Assembly: GCA_002359185.1 (NCBI GenBank)
Contig: DEML01000096.1
Location: 12,560 to 76,559 of the forward strand
Reading direction: 5' to 3'
Length of the DNA: 64,000 nucleotides
From: Planctomycetaceae bacterium UBA2671
Lineage (GTDB): Bacteria; Planctomycetota; Planctomycetia; Planctomycetales; Planctomycetaceae
The notes below the pieces were generated by a model. It was given only the letters and a program-made list of their open reading frames with translations. It made no database searches and was not told the DNA's origin. The first letter of the stretch is position 1, and each line of letters opens with the position of its first letter. Position numbers and translations under genes: made by a program. Of this stretch, positions 27,534 through 36,157 are shown in pieces.

Positions 27534-28490
27534 ATGAACGAGTCCATTCAAGTGCTGGTGATTGATGATGATCTTTCCTGGCAAAAAGTCATTTTGTATA
27601 TGCTGGCAAAGCGGGAACAATGTGAAGTTTCCACCGTTACGAATTTGCAGGAAGCCAGGGAACAACTTTTAAGCAAACCTTACGACATCGTCATTGCCGA
27701 TTTGGAACTGGCAACCAGCGATCGCTTAATTGAAGATGGCCTGGATGTCATCTCAATTATCGAAGCGGAAGATCTGGAAATTCCCGTCATCGCCGTGACT
27801 GGCAAGGGAGATGAAACAGCGGTTGTCGAAGCTTTGCAGCGGGGAGCAGCTACTTATATCCCGAAAATGAATATTCGTAATCATCTCCTAAATACAGTCG
27901 ATTCCGTTCTTCAATCCATGGGAAAAAGAAAACTGAAGTCAAAACTTTTGGAGTCCATGACTGAACTGAAATTAAGTTATCGTATTCCCAATGATATTCG
28001 ACTGATTTCTCCCTTCATTGAAGAGTTGAAAGGAAATCTAAGCTCACGGACCGAATTCTCCGGTAAGACGATTTCGCGGATTCTTATTTCTGCAGAAGAA
28101 GCCCTCCTGAACAGTATTGTCCATGGAAATCTGGAGATCGGTTCGGATATTCGCGAAACATCTATGAGCCAGTATCAAGCTTTGATTGAATCTCGAATGC
28201 AGGATCCTCAATTCGAGGATCGTAAAATCAACCTGGAGATCAGTTTGAATAGAATTCGATTCCAACTCCAAATCAAAGATCAGGGCCAGGGCTTTGAATC
28301 TGAAAATGTCCAAGATCCCCGCGATGAAAAATACATCAGCCGTGCGAGCGGAAGAGGATTATTATTAATGCGAACCTTCATGGATTCCGTCGAATACAGT
28401 GACAATGGACGCTGCGTTTGTATGACGAAACTGATGCCCCCAAATTTGCCAAGACCGGAACAGAAACAAGAAGCGGTGAGTTGTTCGTAA
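27534..28490 (+). CDS. Response regulator fused to an RsbW/HATPase_c-type ATPase domain
   Basis: The ATG at 27534 follows TTAGAGG; an upstream in-frame ATG at 27504 lacks one. Residues 1-125 are a receiver domain: acidic pocket DDD (11-13), phospho-acceptor Asp56 in IVIADLE, VTGKGDE and the Lys in YIPKMN. Residues ~150-310 are a histidine-kinase-like ATPase of the anti-sigma type: N-box SAEEALLNSIVHGNLE, G1 box IKDQGQGFE and GRGLLLMRTFMDSVEY. No DHp phospho-accepting histidine is visible. The likely output is phosphorylation-controlled serine kinase or partner binding in a partner-switch system. The partner is not in this window. Confidence 0.9.
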   Translation: MNESIQVLVIDDDLSWQKVILYMLAKREQCEVSTVTNLQEAREQLLSKPYDIVIADLELATSDRLIEDGLDVISIIEAEDLEIPVIAVTGKGDETAVVEALQRGAATYIPKMNIRNHLLNTVDSVLQSMGKRKLKSKLLESMTELKLSYRIPNDIRLISPFIEELKGNLSSRTEFSGKTISRILISAEEALLNSIVHGNLEIGSDIRETSMSQYQALIESRMQDPQFEDRKINLEISLNRIRFQLQIKDQGQGFESENVQDPRDEKYISRASGRGLLLMRTFMDSVEYSDNGRCVCMTKLMPPNLPRPEQKQEAVSCS

Positions 28491-28541
28491 CTCTGGTCAA
28501 GTTACCTCTCGTCCCAAAGGTCTTTAATATCAGGAGCCATC

Positions 28542-29135
28542 TTACTCAGTGAGTGTCCCTTTGGAAGAAGGCACTCCTGATTGTCGCGGATCGACCGTTG
28601 TGGCAATTCTCAAAGCACGAGCTGTGGCCTTAAAAATCGCTTCGGAAATGTGATGGCTGTTAGCTCCGTGATGCAGGACCACATGCAGATTCATCAGACT
28701 GTTCGCTGCAAAAGCCTGAAAGAATTCGGCGACGAGTTGGGTATCAAACTCACCGATTTTTTCAGTCGGGAACGCGAACCGATTTTCGAACCATACACGC
28801 CCACTCAAATCGAGTGCGACAGTTACAAGAGTTTCATCCATCGGCAAGGTCATTGAACCATAACGGGTGATTCCCTGCTTATCGCCAATCGCCTGATGAA
28901 TCGCCTTGCCGAGACAGATTCCGATATCTTCAACCGTATGGTGATGGTCGACATGCAAATCGCCGACCGCTTTCACCGAAAAATCGAATAGTCCATGCTT
29001 GGCGAACAGGGTCAACATGTGATCGAGAAAACCGACGCCGGTCTCAATCTCGACATTCCCAGAACCATCGATCTCAAAAGCCAGTTCGATTTCGGTTTCG
29101 CCTGTTTTCCGCTTGATAGTGGCCTTTCGAGCCAT
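28542..29135 (-). CDS. hisB: Imidazoleglycerol-phosphate dehydratase
   Basis: This enzyme performs the sixth step of histidine synthesis, dehydrating imidazole glycerol phosphate to imidazole acetol phosphate. The 197-residue protein is monofunctional and complete. It carries both internal repeats with the Mn-binding His clusters: GVGFLDHMLTLFAKHG, DLHVDHHHTVEDIGICLG, then HVVLHHGANSHHISEAIFKA, which holds the mirrored set. AGGAG lies at a suitable distance before the start. No other his gene is adjacent; the histidine genes must be scattered in this genome. Confidence 0.97.
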   Translation of the reverse strand: MARKATIKRKTGETEIELAFEIDGSGNVEIETGVGFLDHMLTLFAKHGLFDFSVKAVGDLHVDHHHTVEDIGICLGKAIHQAIGDKQGITRYGSMTLPMDETLVTVALDLSGRVWFENRFAFPTEKIGEFDTQLVAEFFQAFAANSLMNLHVVLHHGANSHHISEAIFKATARALRIATTVDPRQSGVPSSKGTLTE

Positions 29136-29356
29136 TCGACTACTCCTACTATTCTTCTCTTAACATTGACTATTCGTACAAGTTTAAACTGTCCAGCCAT
29201 GCTGTACGACTCTTGAGTGGAATTCTTTGATGGTTTTCGACTAAGCACTCCCTCTTTTGACGGTTTTGAGGCAAAATTGTTCGCAATTCGGCTAAATATC
29301 GAATAAAATAGAATTGATTTATCCCTCTACAATCCCACCAACTGATTGTTTTCTCC

Positions 29357-31738
29357 ATGCCTGCACAGTATCTCATTATCATATCGGCCTTGGTTATCAC
29401 AGTCTGCAATGTCATTCAGGCTGCTCCTCTCGATTTCAATCGAGATATCCGGCCCATCCTTTCCGACAAGTGTATTGGGTGTCACGGACCGGAAGAAGAA
29501 TCCCGTGAAGCCGACTTGCGATTCGATCAACTCGAAACCGCTCTTGAAGATCGCGGCGGCTATGCCGTCATTAAGCCGGGCGATCCTGAAAACAGTGAGA
29601 TGATGACCCGCATCCTCAGCGATGATGAAGATCTGCAGATGCCGCCGCATCATGCGCAAAAGGAACTGACGGAACAGGACATCGCGAAACTCAAACAATG
29701 GATTGAAGAAGGGGCCAACTGGGAGCCTCACTGGGCATACGTCGCTCCGAAAGCTGTTTCCATTCCAGAAGTTTCTAACCCGGACTGGTGCGACAATCTA
29801 ATTGATTCGTTCGTCATGCAGGAATTGGATCAACAGAAGTTGACTCCTGCTGCTGATGCCGATTCCATCACCCTGCTCCGCCGTCTCTGTTTTGATTTGA
29901 CAGGATTACCGCCCACGCCCGAAATGGCAAAACAGTTTCTCAACGATTCTTCCGAATCTGCTCACTGTAAGCTCATCGATCAATTACTGGGATTGCCTCA
30001 TTTCGGCGAGCGAATGGCGATGTACTGGCTCGACCTGGTTCGCTACGCCGATACCGTCGGATATCACGGCGATCAGGATCACAGTATCTCGCCTTATCGC
30101 GACTGGGTGATTAATGCCTTCAATGAGAACATGCCTTTTGATCAATTCACTCGTGAACAACTGGCCGGCGATCTGCTGGAGAATCGTGATGTCGACAACT
30201 TAATCGCTTCCGGCTACAACCGCCTGCTGCAAACGACTCATGAAGGCGGCCTGCAGCAGAAAGAGTATCTTGCCATCTACGCGGCTGATCGCGTTCGAAA
30301 TGTTTCAGAAGTCTGGATGGGTGCAACGATGGGCTGTGCTCAGTGCCATTCTCATAAATACGATCCGTACACAATCACGGATTTCTACTCCATGGCGGCA
30401 TTCTTTGCCGATCTCGATGAAGCCAAACATTTCACCAATGGAGGAAATTCGCTGCCCACCCGACGGGAACCTGAACTGGCTGTGTTGTCTCCCAGCCAGC
30501 GAGAAGAACGTCAACAGGTTGAGCAGCACATTCAGGAACTCAATCGGGAAATTCTGCCAGCATTGATTTCTGGTGATGAACAAACATCTCAACTGCTCAA
30601 ACAATTCACTTCAGCCGAATCCGAGCTGAAAGCAATCGAGAAATCAAAACGACTAACGATGATTTCCGCTTCCATCAAACCCCGCGAAATGCGTGTCCTT
30701 CCCCGCGGAAACTGGCAAGACGATTCTGGACCGATTGTCCAATCGGCGATTCCCGAATTTCTGGGCTCGCTCGATACTCCCGAACGAGCAACGCGTCTCG
30801 ATTTGGCTAACTGGCTGGTCGATGCCGAGAATGGTTCCGGACTATTGACGGCTCGCGTGTTCGTCAATCGTCTCTGGAGCCTGATGTTCGGTCACGGACT
30901 GGCCGACCTGAATGATTTCGGAGGTCAGGGAAGCCCGCCGACGCATCCAGAATTACTGGATCAATTAGCGATTGAATTCGTCAACTCGGGCTGGGATATC
31001 AAGCATATGATGAAACTGATGGCGAGCAGCCACACTTATCGTCAACAGTCGCTCAGCAACACTCAACTTGACGAAATCGATCCCGAGAACAAACTCTATG
31101 CTCGGCAGTCCCGCTTTCGTCTGCCTGCGGAAATGATTCGCGATAATGCGTTAGCCATCAGCGGATTGCTGGTCAACGAATCTGGTGGCCGAAGTATTAA
31201 ACCTTATCAGCCGGCAGGATATTATCGACATTTAAACTTCCCGACACGCAAATACACGTCTGATACAAATCAACAGCAGTGGAGACGCGGCGTCTACATG
31301 CACTGGCAGCGTCAGTTCCTGCATCCGATGCTCAAAGCTTTCGATGCACCGAGCCGGGAAGAGTGTACTGCTGAACGACCTCGTTCAAATACACCTTTGG
31401 CCGCTTTAACACTGTTAAACGATCCCACATTTATAGAAGCGGCTCGATGTCTGGCAGAGAGAATACTGATCGAGGGAGGAGATGAGGAACAATCTCAATT
31501 GAATTTTGCGTTCCAATTAACCTTGTCTCGTCAGCCTGATGAACTTGAACAGGAGATGTTACTCGGATTGCTGGATGATCAATTCCAATACTATCAGACA
31601 AATTCTAAAGATGCAGAGAAACTGCTGAGTGTCGGATTAAAGAAAGCAAACACTACCCTTTCTCAAAATCAACTCGCGGCCTGGACACAGGTCGCTCGTG
31701 TCCTGTTAAACCTGAGTGAAGTGACAACACGTAACTGA
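29357..31738 (+). CDS. PSD1 and planctomycete cytochrome C (DUF1549/DUF1553) protein
   Basis: The 793-residue exported protein begins with a signal peptide and the planctomycete cytochrome domain: FNRDIRPILSDKCIGCHG, with the haem motif at Cys39/Cys42/His43. DUF1549 (PSCyt2) follows, with LLRRLCFDLTGLPPTPEM, the long helical insert with QLLGLPHFGERMAMYWLDLVRYADT, and DQFTREQLAGDLL. The C-terminal DUF1553 (PSD1) has FVNRLWSLMFGHGL and the CHSHKYDPYTITDFY region. It precedes a DUF1501 gene, the standard planctomycete pair. Redox or polysaccharide-associated roles have been suggested, but none is proven. Confidence 0.95.
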   Translation: MPAQYLIIISALVITVCNVIQAAPLDFNRDIRPILSDKCIGCHGPEEESREADLRFDQLETALEDRGGYAVIKPGDPENSEMMTRILSDDEDLQMPPHHAQKELTEQDIAKLKQWIEEGANWEPHWAYVAPKAVSIPEVSNPDWCDNLIDSFVMQELDQQKLTPAADADSITLLRRLCFDLTGLPPTPEMAKQFLNDSSESAHCKLIDQLLGLPHFGERMAMYWLDLVRYADTVGYHGDQDHSISPYRDWVINAFNENMPFDQFTREQLAGDLLENRDVDNLIASGYNRLLQTTHEGGLQQKEYLAIYAADRVRNVSEVWMGATMGCAQCHSHKYDPYTITDFYSMAAFFADLDEAKHFTNGGNSLPTRREPELAVLSPSQREERQQVEQHIQELNREILPALISGDEQTSQLLKQFTSAESELKAIEKSKRLTMISASIKPREMRVLPRGNWQDDSGPIVQSAIPEFLGSLDTPERATRLDLANWLVDAENGSGLLTARVFVNRLWSLMFGHGLADLNDFGGQGSPPTHPELLDQLAIEFVNSGWDIKHMMKLMASSHTYRQQSLSNTQLDEIDPENKLYARQSRFRLPAEMIRDNALAISGLLVNESGGRSIKPYQPAGYYRHLNFPTRKYTSDTNQQQWRRGVYMHWQRQFLHPMLKAFDAPSREECTAERPRSNTPLAALTLLNDPTFIEAARCLAERILIEGGDEEQSQLNFAFQLTLSRQPDELEQEMLLGLLDDQFQYYQTNSKDAEKLLSVGLKKANTTLSQNQLAAWTQVARVLLNLSEVTTRN

Positions 31739-31775
31739 GCAACAAACTGACGGGTCTCTTTGTTCTTCACACATC

Positions 31776-31892
31776 GTAGGTTGGGTTAGCGCAGCGTAAC
31801 CCAACAATTTGAGAAACCAGTTCGTAGGTTAGGCTATGCCTGACGAAATTCGACCTCGACAATTCATCCTGTCAGGCACAGCCTGACCTACG
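31776..31892. repeat. Fused GTAGGTTGGG and GTAGGTTAGGC REP-like elements
   Basis: GTAGGTTGGGTTAGCGCAGCGTAACC (31776-31801, palindromic) is followed by GTAGGTTAGGCTATGCCTGACG and its mirrored half CAGGCACAGCCTGACCTAC ending at 31892. Two REP families are stacked in the gap between the PSD1 and DUF1501 genes, 37 bases after the stop. Confidence 0.85.
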
Positions 31893-31927
31893 GCTAAATT
31901 ATCCGACAATAGATTGTGAGAAAAACT

Positions 31928-33352
31928 ATGTCTTTTGATTATCAATTTGCCACGCATTTAAACCGGCGTACATTCCTTTCACAATCGGGTGTCGGACTTG
32001 GTGCAGCTGCGTTTTCGAATTTGTTGAACCATGAGACTCAAGCGAGCACTGCGCAAAAACAATCTCAACAACCACATTTTCCGCCGCGCGTAAAGCGGGT
32101 TATTTTCCTCTGCATGGCTGGTGGGCCTTCGCATCTGGAGACATTCGATTACAAACCCGAACTCGAGCGACTCAGCGGTCAGCCGATGCCAGCTTCCATC
32201 ACAGCCGGGCAGCCAATTGCCCAGTTACAAGGACAGGAACTGATCGCTCAAGGCCCGCTCACGAAGTTTCAGAAATATGGAGAAGGTGGCCTCGAAGTCA
32301 GCGATTATCTCCCCTGGCATGCGAAAATGGCCGATGATATTTGCGTCCTCAAATCGATGCACACCGAACAGATCAATCACGATCCCGCTCACACTTTCAT
32401 GAACACAGGCACGGTCATTTCGGGTCGACCTTCAATGGGATCCTGGATCACCTATGGCCTCGGCTCCGAAACTCAGGAGTTACCGGGCTTTGTTGTGATG
32501 TCGAGTGTCGGCGGGCGAAATCCTCAGCCGATTGCATCACGACAATGGGGAGCTGGCTTTCTCCCGAGTCGTTTTCAGGGAGTCGAATTCAACTCCAGTG
32601 GAGATCCCGTCTACTATGTGAAACCGCCCGGAGGGATTTCCAACTCGCAACAAGGTCGAATCGTCGAGACGATTCGTCAGCTCGATCAGCATCGTCAGAA
32701 AACAGTGCAGAACCCGGAACTCGAAACCAGGCTTTCTGCCTATGAAATGGCGTTTCGGATGCAGACCTCCGTTCCTGATCTGGTCGATATGTCCAACGAA
32801 CCGAAACACATTCTCGATATGTACGGTGCCAAGCCGGGCGATGGTTCCTTTGCCTCCAACTGTTTATTAGCCCGTCGGCTTGCAGAACGCGGAGTCCGGT
32901 TTATCCATTTGTATCACCGCGGCTGGGATCATCATGGCGGGCTCGATAAGTACATGAAGATCTGTTGCGGCCTGACCGATCAACCCACATACGCTCTCAT
33001 TCAAGACCTCAAACAACGCGGAATGCTAGAGGAAACGCTGGTCATCTGGGGAGGCGAATTCGGCCGCACGCCGATGTTCCAGGGGAAAGGAGGCGTCGGG
33101 CGCGATCATCACATCAAAGGCTTTTCGATGTGGATGGCTGGAGGAGGAATCAAAGGAGGAACTTCCCACGGCAACACCGATGAATTCGGCTACCATGCGG
33201 TCGAAAAACCAACCCACGTCCGCGACATGCACGCCACCATGCTCCACATGCTCGGCCTCGACCACCGCCAACTCTACTACCAACACCAGGGCCTCGACAT
33301 GCGCCTCACCGGAGTAGAAGAACCGCATGTGCTTGGGGATATACTGGGTTAG
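31928..33352 (+). CDS. DUF1501 protein (Tat-exported, sulfatase-superfamily fold)
   Basis: The ATG at 31928 opens with a twin-arginine-like signal (LNRRTFLSQSGVGLGAAAF). The 474-residue protein has DUF1501 motifs: KRVIFLCMAGGPSHLETFDYKP, SMHTEQINHDPAHTFMNTG, LARRLAERGVRFIHLYHRGWDHHGG, IWGGEFGRTPMFQG, GRDHHIKGFSMWMAGGGI and HATMLHMLGLDHRQL. The family belongs to the alkaline phosphatase/sulfatase superfamily, with His/Asp metal ligands. It forms a two-gene unit with the upstream PSD1 cytochrome protein. Confidence 0.95.
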   Translation: MSFDYQFATHLNRRTFLSQSGVGLGAAAFSNLLNHETQASTAQKQSQQPHFPPRVKRVIFLCMAGGPSHLETFDYKPELERLSGQPMPASITAGQPIAQLQGQELIAQGPLTKFQKYGEGGLEVSDYLPWHAKMADDICVLKSMHTEQINHDPAHTFMNTGTVISGRPSMGSWITYGLGSETQELPGFVVMSSVGGRNPQPIASRQWGAGFLPSRFQGVEFNSSGDPVYYVKPPGGISNSQQGRIVETIRQLDQHRQKTVQNPELETRLSAYEMAFRMQTSVPDLVDMSNEPKHILDMYGAKPGDGSFASNCLLARRLAERGVRFIHLYHRGWDHHGGLDKYMKICCGLTDQPTYALIQDLKQRGMLEETLVIWGGEFGRTPMFQGKGGVGRDHHIKGFSMWMAGGGIKGGTSHGNTDEFGYHAVEKPTHVRDMHATMLHMLGLDHRQLYYQHQGLDMRLTGVEEPHVLGDILG

Positions 33353-33357
33353 GTAAT

Positions 33358-33894
33358 GTTTGAACCACGGATGGACACGGATTTTCACGGATAAGGTTAA
33401 AGGAAAAGATCTCCCTAAATACCATTCCATAGCACAGTATTTAAATATCTTTGTGAAAGTCTCATGATCATTACAAAATGAAACTGAAGCGATTCTGAAT
33501 GCTGCGTTTGAAGTGAGTAATCATTTGGGATATGGTCTGCTCGAAAAACCTTATGAAAATGCCTTGGTTGTTGAATTGAGACTCAGGGGAATTCCGGTCA
33601 TTCAGCAACGTAAGTACGATGTTTATTACAAGCAGGTCCTAGTTGGAGAATACATTCCAGATTTGATCGTCTACGATTCCGTCATTGTTGAAACAATAGT
33701 AGTCGAAAGACTCGGAGATCTTGAACTCGGACAGATGTTAAATTATCTTCAATTGACTGGCTTGAAGGTAGGGCTCATCCTCAATTTCAAATATTCCAAG
33801 GTCAATTGGAAAAGAGTCGTTCTCTGAAATAAATGCGTTGATTCAATCATCCCTTTCACATCCGTGAAAATCCGTGTCCATCCGTGGTTCAAAC
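33358..33894. mobile_element. GxxExxY-gene element with perfect 35-bp inverted ends
   Basis: The left end at 33358-33392 and the right end at 33860-33894 are exact inverted copies over 35 bp, beginning GTTTGAACCACGGATGGACA. Each end consists of GAACC followed by three ~10-bp iterons with the core CACGGAT (CCACGGATGG, ACACGGATTT, TCACGGAT). The 537-bp unit encloses one gene, a GxxExxY protein. I see no convincing target-site duplication beside the ends. It separates the DUF1501 gene from the 33.9-42.4 kb cluster. It appears to be an inserted unit, a relative of the empty copy at 42434-42627. Confidence 0.8.
33464..33827 (+). pseudogene. GxxExxY protein (PD-(D/E)xK nuclease-like), apparently decayed
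   Basis: The frame 33468-33827 encodes ILNAAFEVSNHLGYGLLEKPY, with the signature GxxExxY at GLLEKPY, then ELRLRG, GEYIPDLIV (the PD Asp), VIVETIVVERL, GQMLNYLQLTGLKVGLILNF and the usual C-terminal KRVVL. The family normally has E-x-K where this copy has E-T-I, so the catalytic-type Lys is lost (AAA to ATA would do it). The first in-frame start is GTG 33513, which removes conserved N-terminal residues. An ATG at 33464 would join the frame if one A were added to the A-run at 33475-33478. Both points suggest an inactivated copy. Confidence 0.75.
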
Positions 33895-33916
33895 AAATAT
33901 AAGAACAGCATTCATA

Positions 33917-34300
33917 ATGGCGTGGGAAAAATTGAAACATGCTTTTGCGGTTGGTTCACGAAGCGATCAACCGTTATCTGAAGTTCAGGAACGGATTGTC
34001 GACCGGCTTTGTCAGAAAATTCGTGAGCGGCAAATGGTGCCGGCTGCGGCTGCGTTTCTGGAGTTGTCCCGGCCTTTGAATTACATCGGAGCTCAGGGAC
34101 TTCACTTCCTTGAACCGTTTGCGACGGCCTTATTTTCACCCGATGAGTACCGTGAGTTTGCTCTGTTTCTGGAACGTCGGGATGCGATCGATATCCTACA
34201 GGAACGGCTCAACCCCGATTTGAGTGGCAAATCCGAATCGAATTCACTAGGCTCTGAAAAGATCTCAACCCAGCCCGCGGGTGAAGAATCGTCCCCTTAA
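33917..34300 (+). CDS. Small soluble protein heading the MutL-like membrane cluster
   Basis: The ATG at 33917 gives MAWEKLKHAFAVGSRSDQPL; the longer frame to 33884 runs into the repeat end. The 127-residue helical protein has SEVQERIVDRLCQKIRERQMVPAAAAFLELSRPLNYIGAQGLHFLEPFATALF and a region EYREFALFLERRDAIDILQERL. No known domain is recognised. I recall similar short proteins beside related clusters in planctomycetes. Its stop lies just ahead of, or overlaps, the start region of the MutL-like gene, so both are likely coupled. Confidence 0.75.
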   Translation: MAWEKLKHAFAVGSRSDQPLSEVQERIVDRLCQKIRERQMVPAAAAFLELSRPLNYIGAQGLHFLEPFATALFSPDEYREFALFLERRDAIDILQERLNPDLSGKSESNSLGSEKISTQPAGEESSP

Positions 34301-34325
34301 ATTGACAACTCCGGTATGGAAACCG

Positions 34326-36149
34326 ATGCCTGTGATTTCTCCTGACGAGATTAATGTCATCCTGGCGACCGACTGTGGCAGTACGACCACCAAGGCCATC
34401 ATGATCGAAAAGATCGATGGGCATTATCGTCAGACCTACCGCGGTGAAGCTCCAACCACTGTTGAAGAACCCGCTGCCAATGTCACGATTGGGGTGGCCA
34501 ATGCGATCGCGGAAATCGGCGAACTGGCTGGCCGAAAACTACTCGATGAAAACAACGAAATCATTCGCCCTGCCCGCGGCAATGAAGGCTGCGACATTTA
34601 TATCTCCACTTCCAGTGCTGGGGGTGGTTTGCAGATGCTGGTCTCGGGCGTTGTCCGCGAGATGACCGCTGCTTCTGCCAAACGAGCCGCCTTGGGAGCC
34701 GGGGCTATTGTGCTCGACATCATAGCCTCCAACGATAAACGCAAACCGTACGAACAGATTCAACGCATCCGCGAACTCCGACCCGATATGATCCTCATGG
34801 CAGGCGGGACCGACGGTGGGACCGAAAAGCATGTCGTGCAACTGGCTGAGTTAATCGCCCCAGCTAAGCCGCAACCTCGTTTCGGCAGCGAATACCGCAT
34901 GCCCGTAATCTTTGCAGGCAACAAAGAAGCCTGGCCGATGGTGCGGGATACCTTTGACGATTCCGTTGAACTCTCGCAGGTCGAAAATGTTCGCCCAATT
35001 CTCGATCGGGAAAATCTCGGACCTGCTCGGGATATGATTCACGATCTGTTTCTCGAACATGTCATGGCTCATGCCCCAGGCTACGATAAGCTGATCGCTT
35101 GGACCGATGCCCCGATCATGCCAACGCCGGGAGCGGTCGGAAATATCCTGAAAACGATTGCCGAGAAATCGGGGATCAATGCGGTTGGTGTCGATATTGG
35201 TGGTGCGACAACCGATGTGTTCAGTGTGTTTGATGGCGAATTCAATCGAACCGTCAGTGCGAATCTGGGGATGAGTTATTCGATTTCGAATGTCTGTGCC
35301 GAAGCAACGATGCCAAATATTTTGCGGTGGGTGCATGTCGATATGGACGAACGCGAACTGCGAAATCGCGTCAAAAACAAGATGATTCGCCCGACAACGA
35401 TTCCACAATCTCTGGAAGCGTTGATCTTTGAACAAGCCGTCTCGCGGGAAGCATTACGGCTGGCCTACCTGCAACACAAAGAGTTTGCGACAACTCTCAA
35501 AGGCGTTCAGCAACAGAGAACCGTCGGGGATCTATTCACCCAGGATTCCGGCGGCAACTCAATTGTCGACAACATGAAGCTCGATTTGCTGGTCGCGTCT
35601 GGCGGAGTTCTTTCCCACGCTCCGCGTATGGAACAGACGGCTGCCATGCTGATTGATGCGTTCGAACCGGAAGGATTCACCCGACTGGCCAAAGACAGCA
35701 TCTTTATGATGCCGCATCTGGGTGTGCTCGCTCAGGTTCATCCTCAGGCGGCTCTGGAAGTCTTTGAACGGGATTGCCTGATCTATCTGGGAACCTGTAT
35801 CGCGACTGCGGGTAAACCAGTGCCGAACAAAGTGGCTTTCGAATACCGCATTACGGGCGATATCACGGCTCAGGGAGAAATTCTGGCAGGAGAACTCAAA
35901 CGAATTCCGCTGGCAGCCGATCAGGAAGCTCGTGTCAGTATTACGCCGCATCGCAAACTGGATGCCGGCAACGGCAAAGGACAGTCCGTTGAGAAAACCG
36001 TTCACGGCGGAACGGTTGGCATCATCCTTGATGGACGGGGACGTCCTTTACTTGTCGGCGGCGAAACCGGCTACTCACGACAGGATGTTTCACAGTGGGT
36101 CGAAGCCCTGAATCTTTATGAAAACGAATCTTTAGTCAGCTCAAAGTAA
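34326..36149 (+). CDS. GlmL/MutL-family ASKHA ATPase
   Basis: The start at ATG 34326 is preferred over GTG 34281, which overlaps the upstream gene. The 607-residue protein has the ASKHA (actin/Hsp70/hexokinase) motifs: phosphate-1 LATDCGSTTTKAIMIE (Asp16), phosphate-2 VGVDIGGATTDVFSVF (about residues 290-305) and the adenosine motif LVASGGVLSHAPRM (about 420). This is the PF13941 MutL/GlmL family, whose founding member is the reactivase-like chaperone of B12-dependent glutamate mutase. No glmS, glmE or other B12 enzyme gene is present here. The neighbours are instead a barrel-sandwich protein and four membrane proteins, so a different client is expected. Confidence 0.92.
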   Translation: MPVISPDEINVILATDCGSTTTKAIMIEKIDGHYRQTYRGEAPTTVEEPAANVTIGVANAIAEIGELAGRKLLDENNEIIRPARGNEGCDIYISTSSAGGGLQMLVSGVVREMTAASAKRAALGAGAIVLDIIASNDKRKPYEQIQRIRELRPDMILMAGGTDGGTEKHVVQLAELIAPAKPQPRFGSEYRMPVIFAGNKEAWPMVRDTFDDSVELSQVENVRPILDRENLGPARDMIHDLFLEHVMAHAPGYDKLIAWTDAPIMPTPGAVGNILKTIAEKSGINAVGVDIGGATTDVFSVFDGEFNRTVSANLGMSYSISNVCAEATMPNILRWVHVDMDERELRNRVKNKMIRPTTIPQSLEALIFEQAVSREALRLAYLQHKEFATTLKGVQQQRTVGDLFTQDSGGNSIVDNMKLDLLVASGGVLSHAPRMEQTAAMLIDAFEPEGFTRLAKDSIFMMPHLGVLAQVHPQAALEVFERDCLIYLGTCIATAGKPVPNKVAFEYRITGDITAQGEILAGELKRIPLAADQEARVSITPHRKLDAGNGKGQSVEKTVHGGTVGIILDGRGRPLLVGGETGYSRQDVSQWVEALNLYENESLVSSK

Positions 36150-36157
36150 TTGCACTG

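Noticed and set aside
33348..33904. Target-site duplication around the GxxExxY element
   Set aside because: Bases just outside the two ends (..GGTAAT and AAATAT..) do not form a convincing duplicate.
34851..35435. 194-codon antisense frame within the GlmL-type gene
   Set aside because: It lies wholly inside an ASKHA ATPase gene with clear motifs and has no ribosome-binding site.
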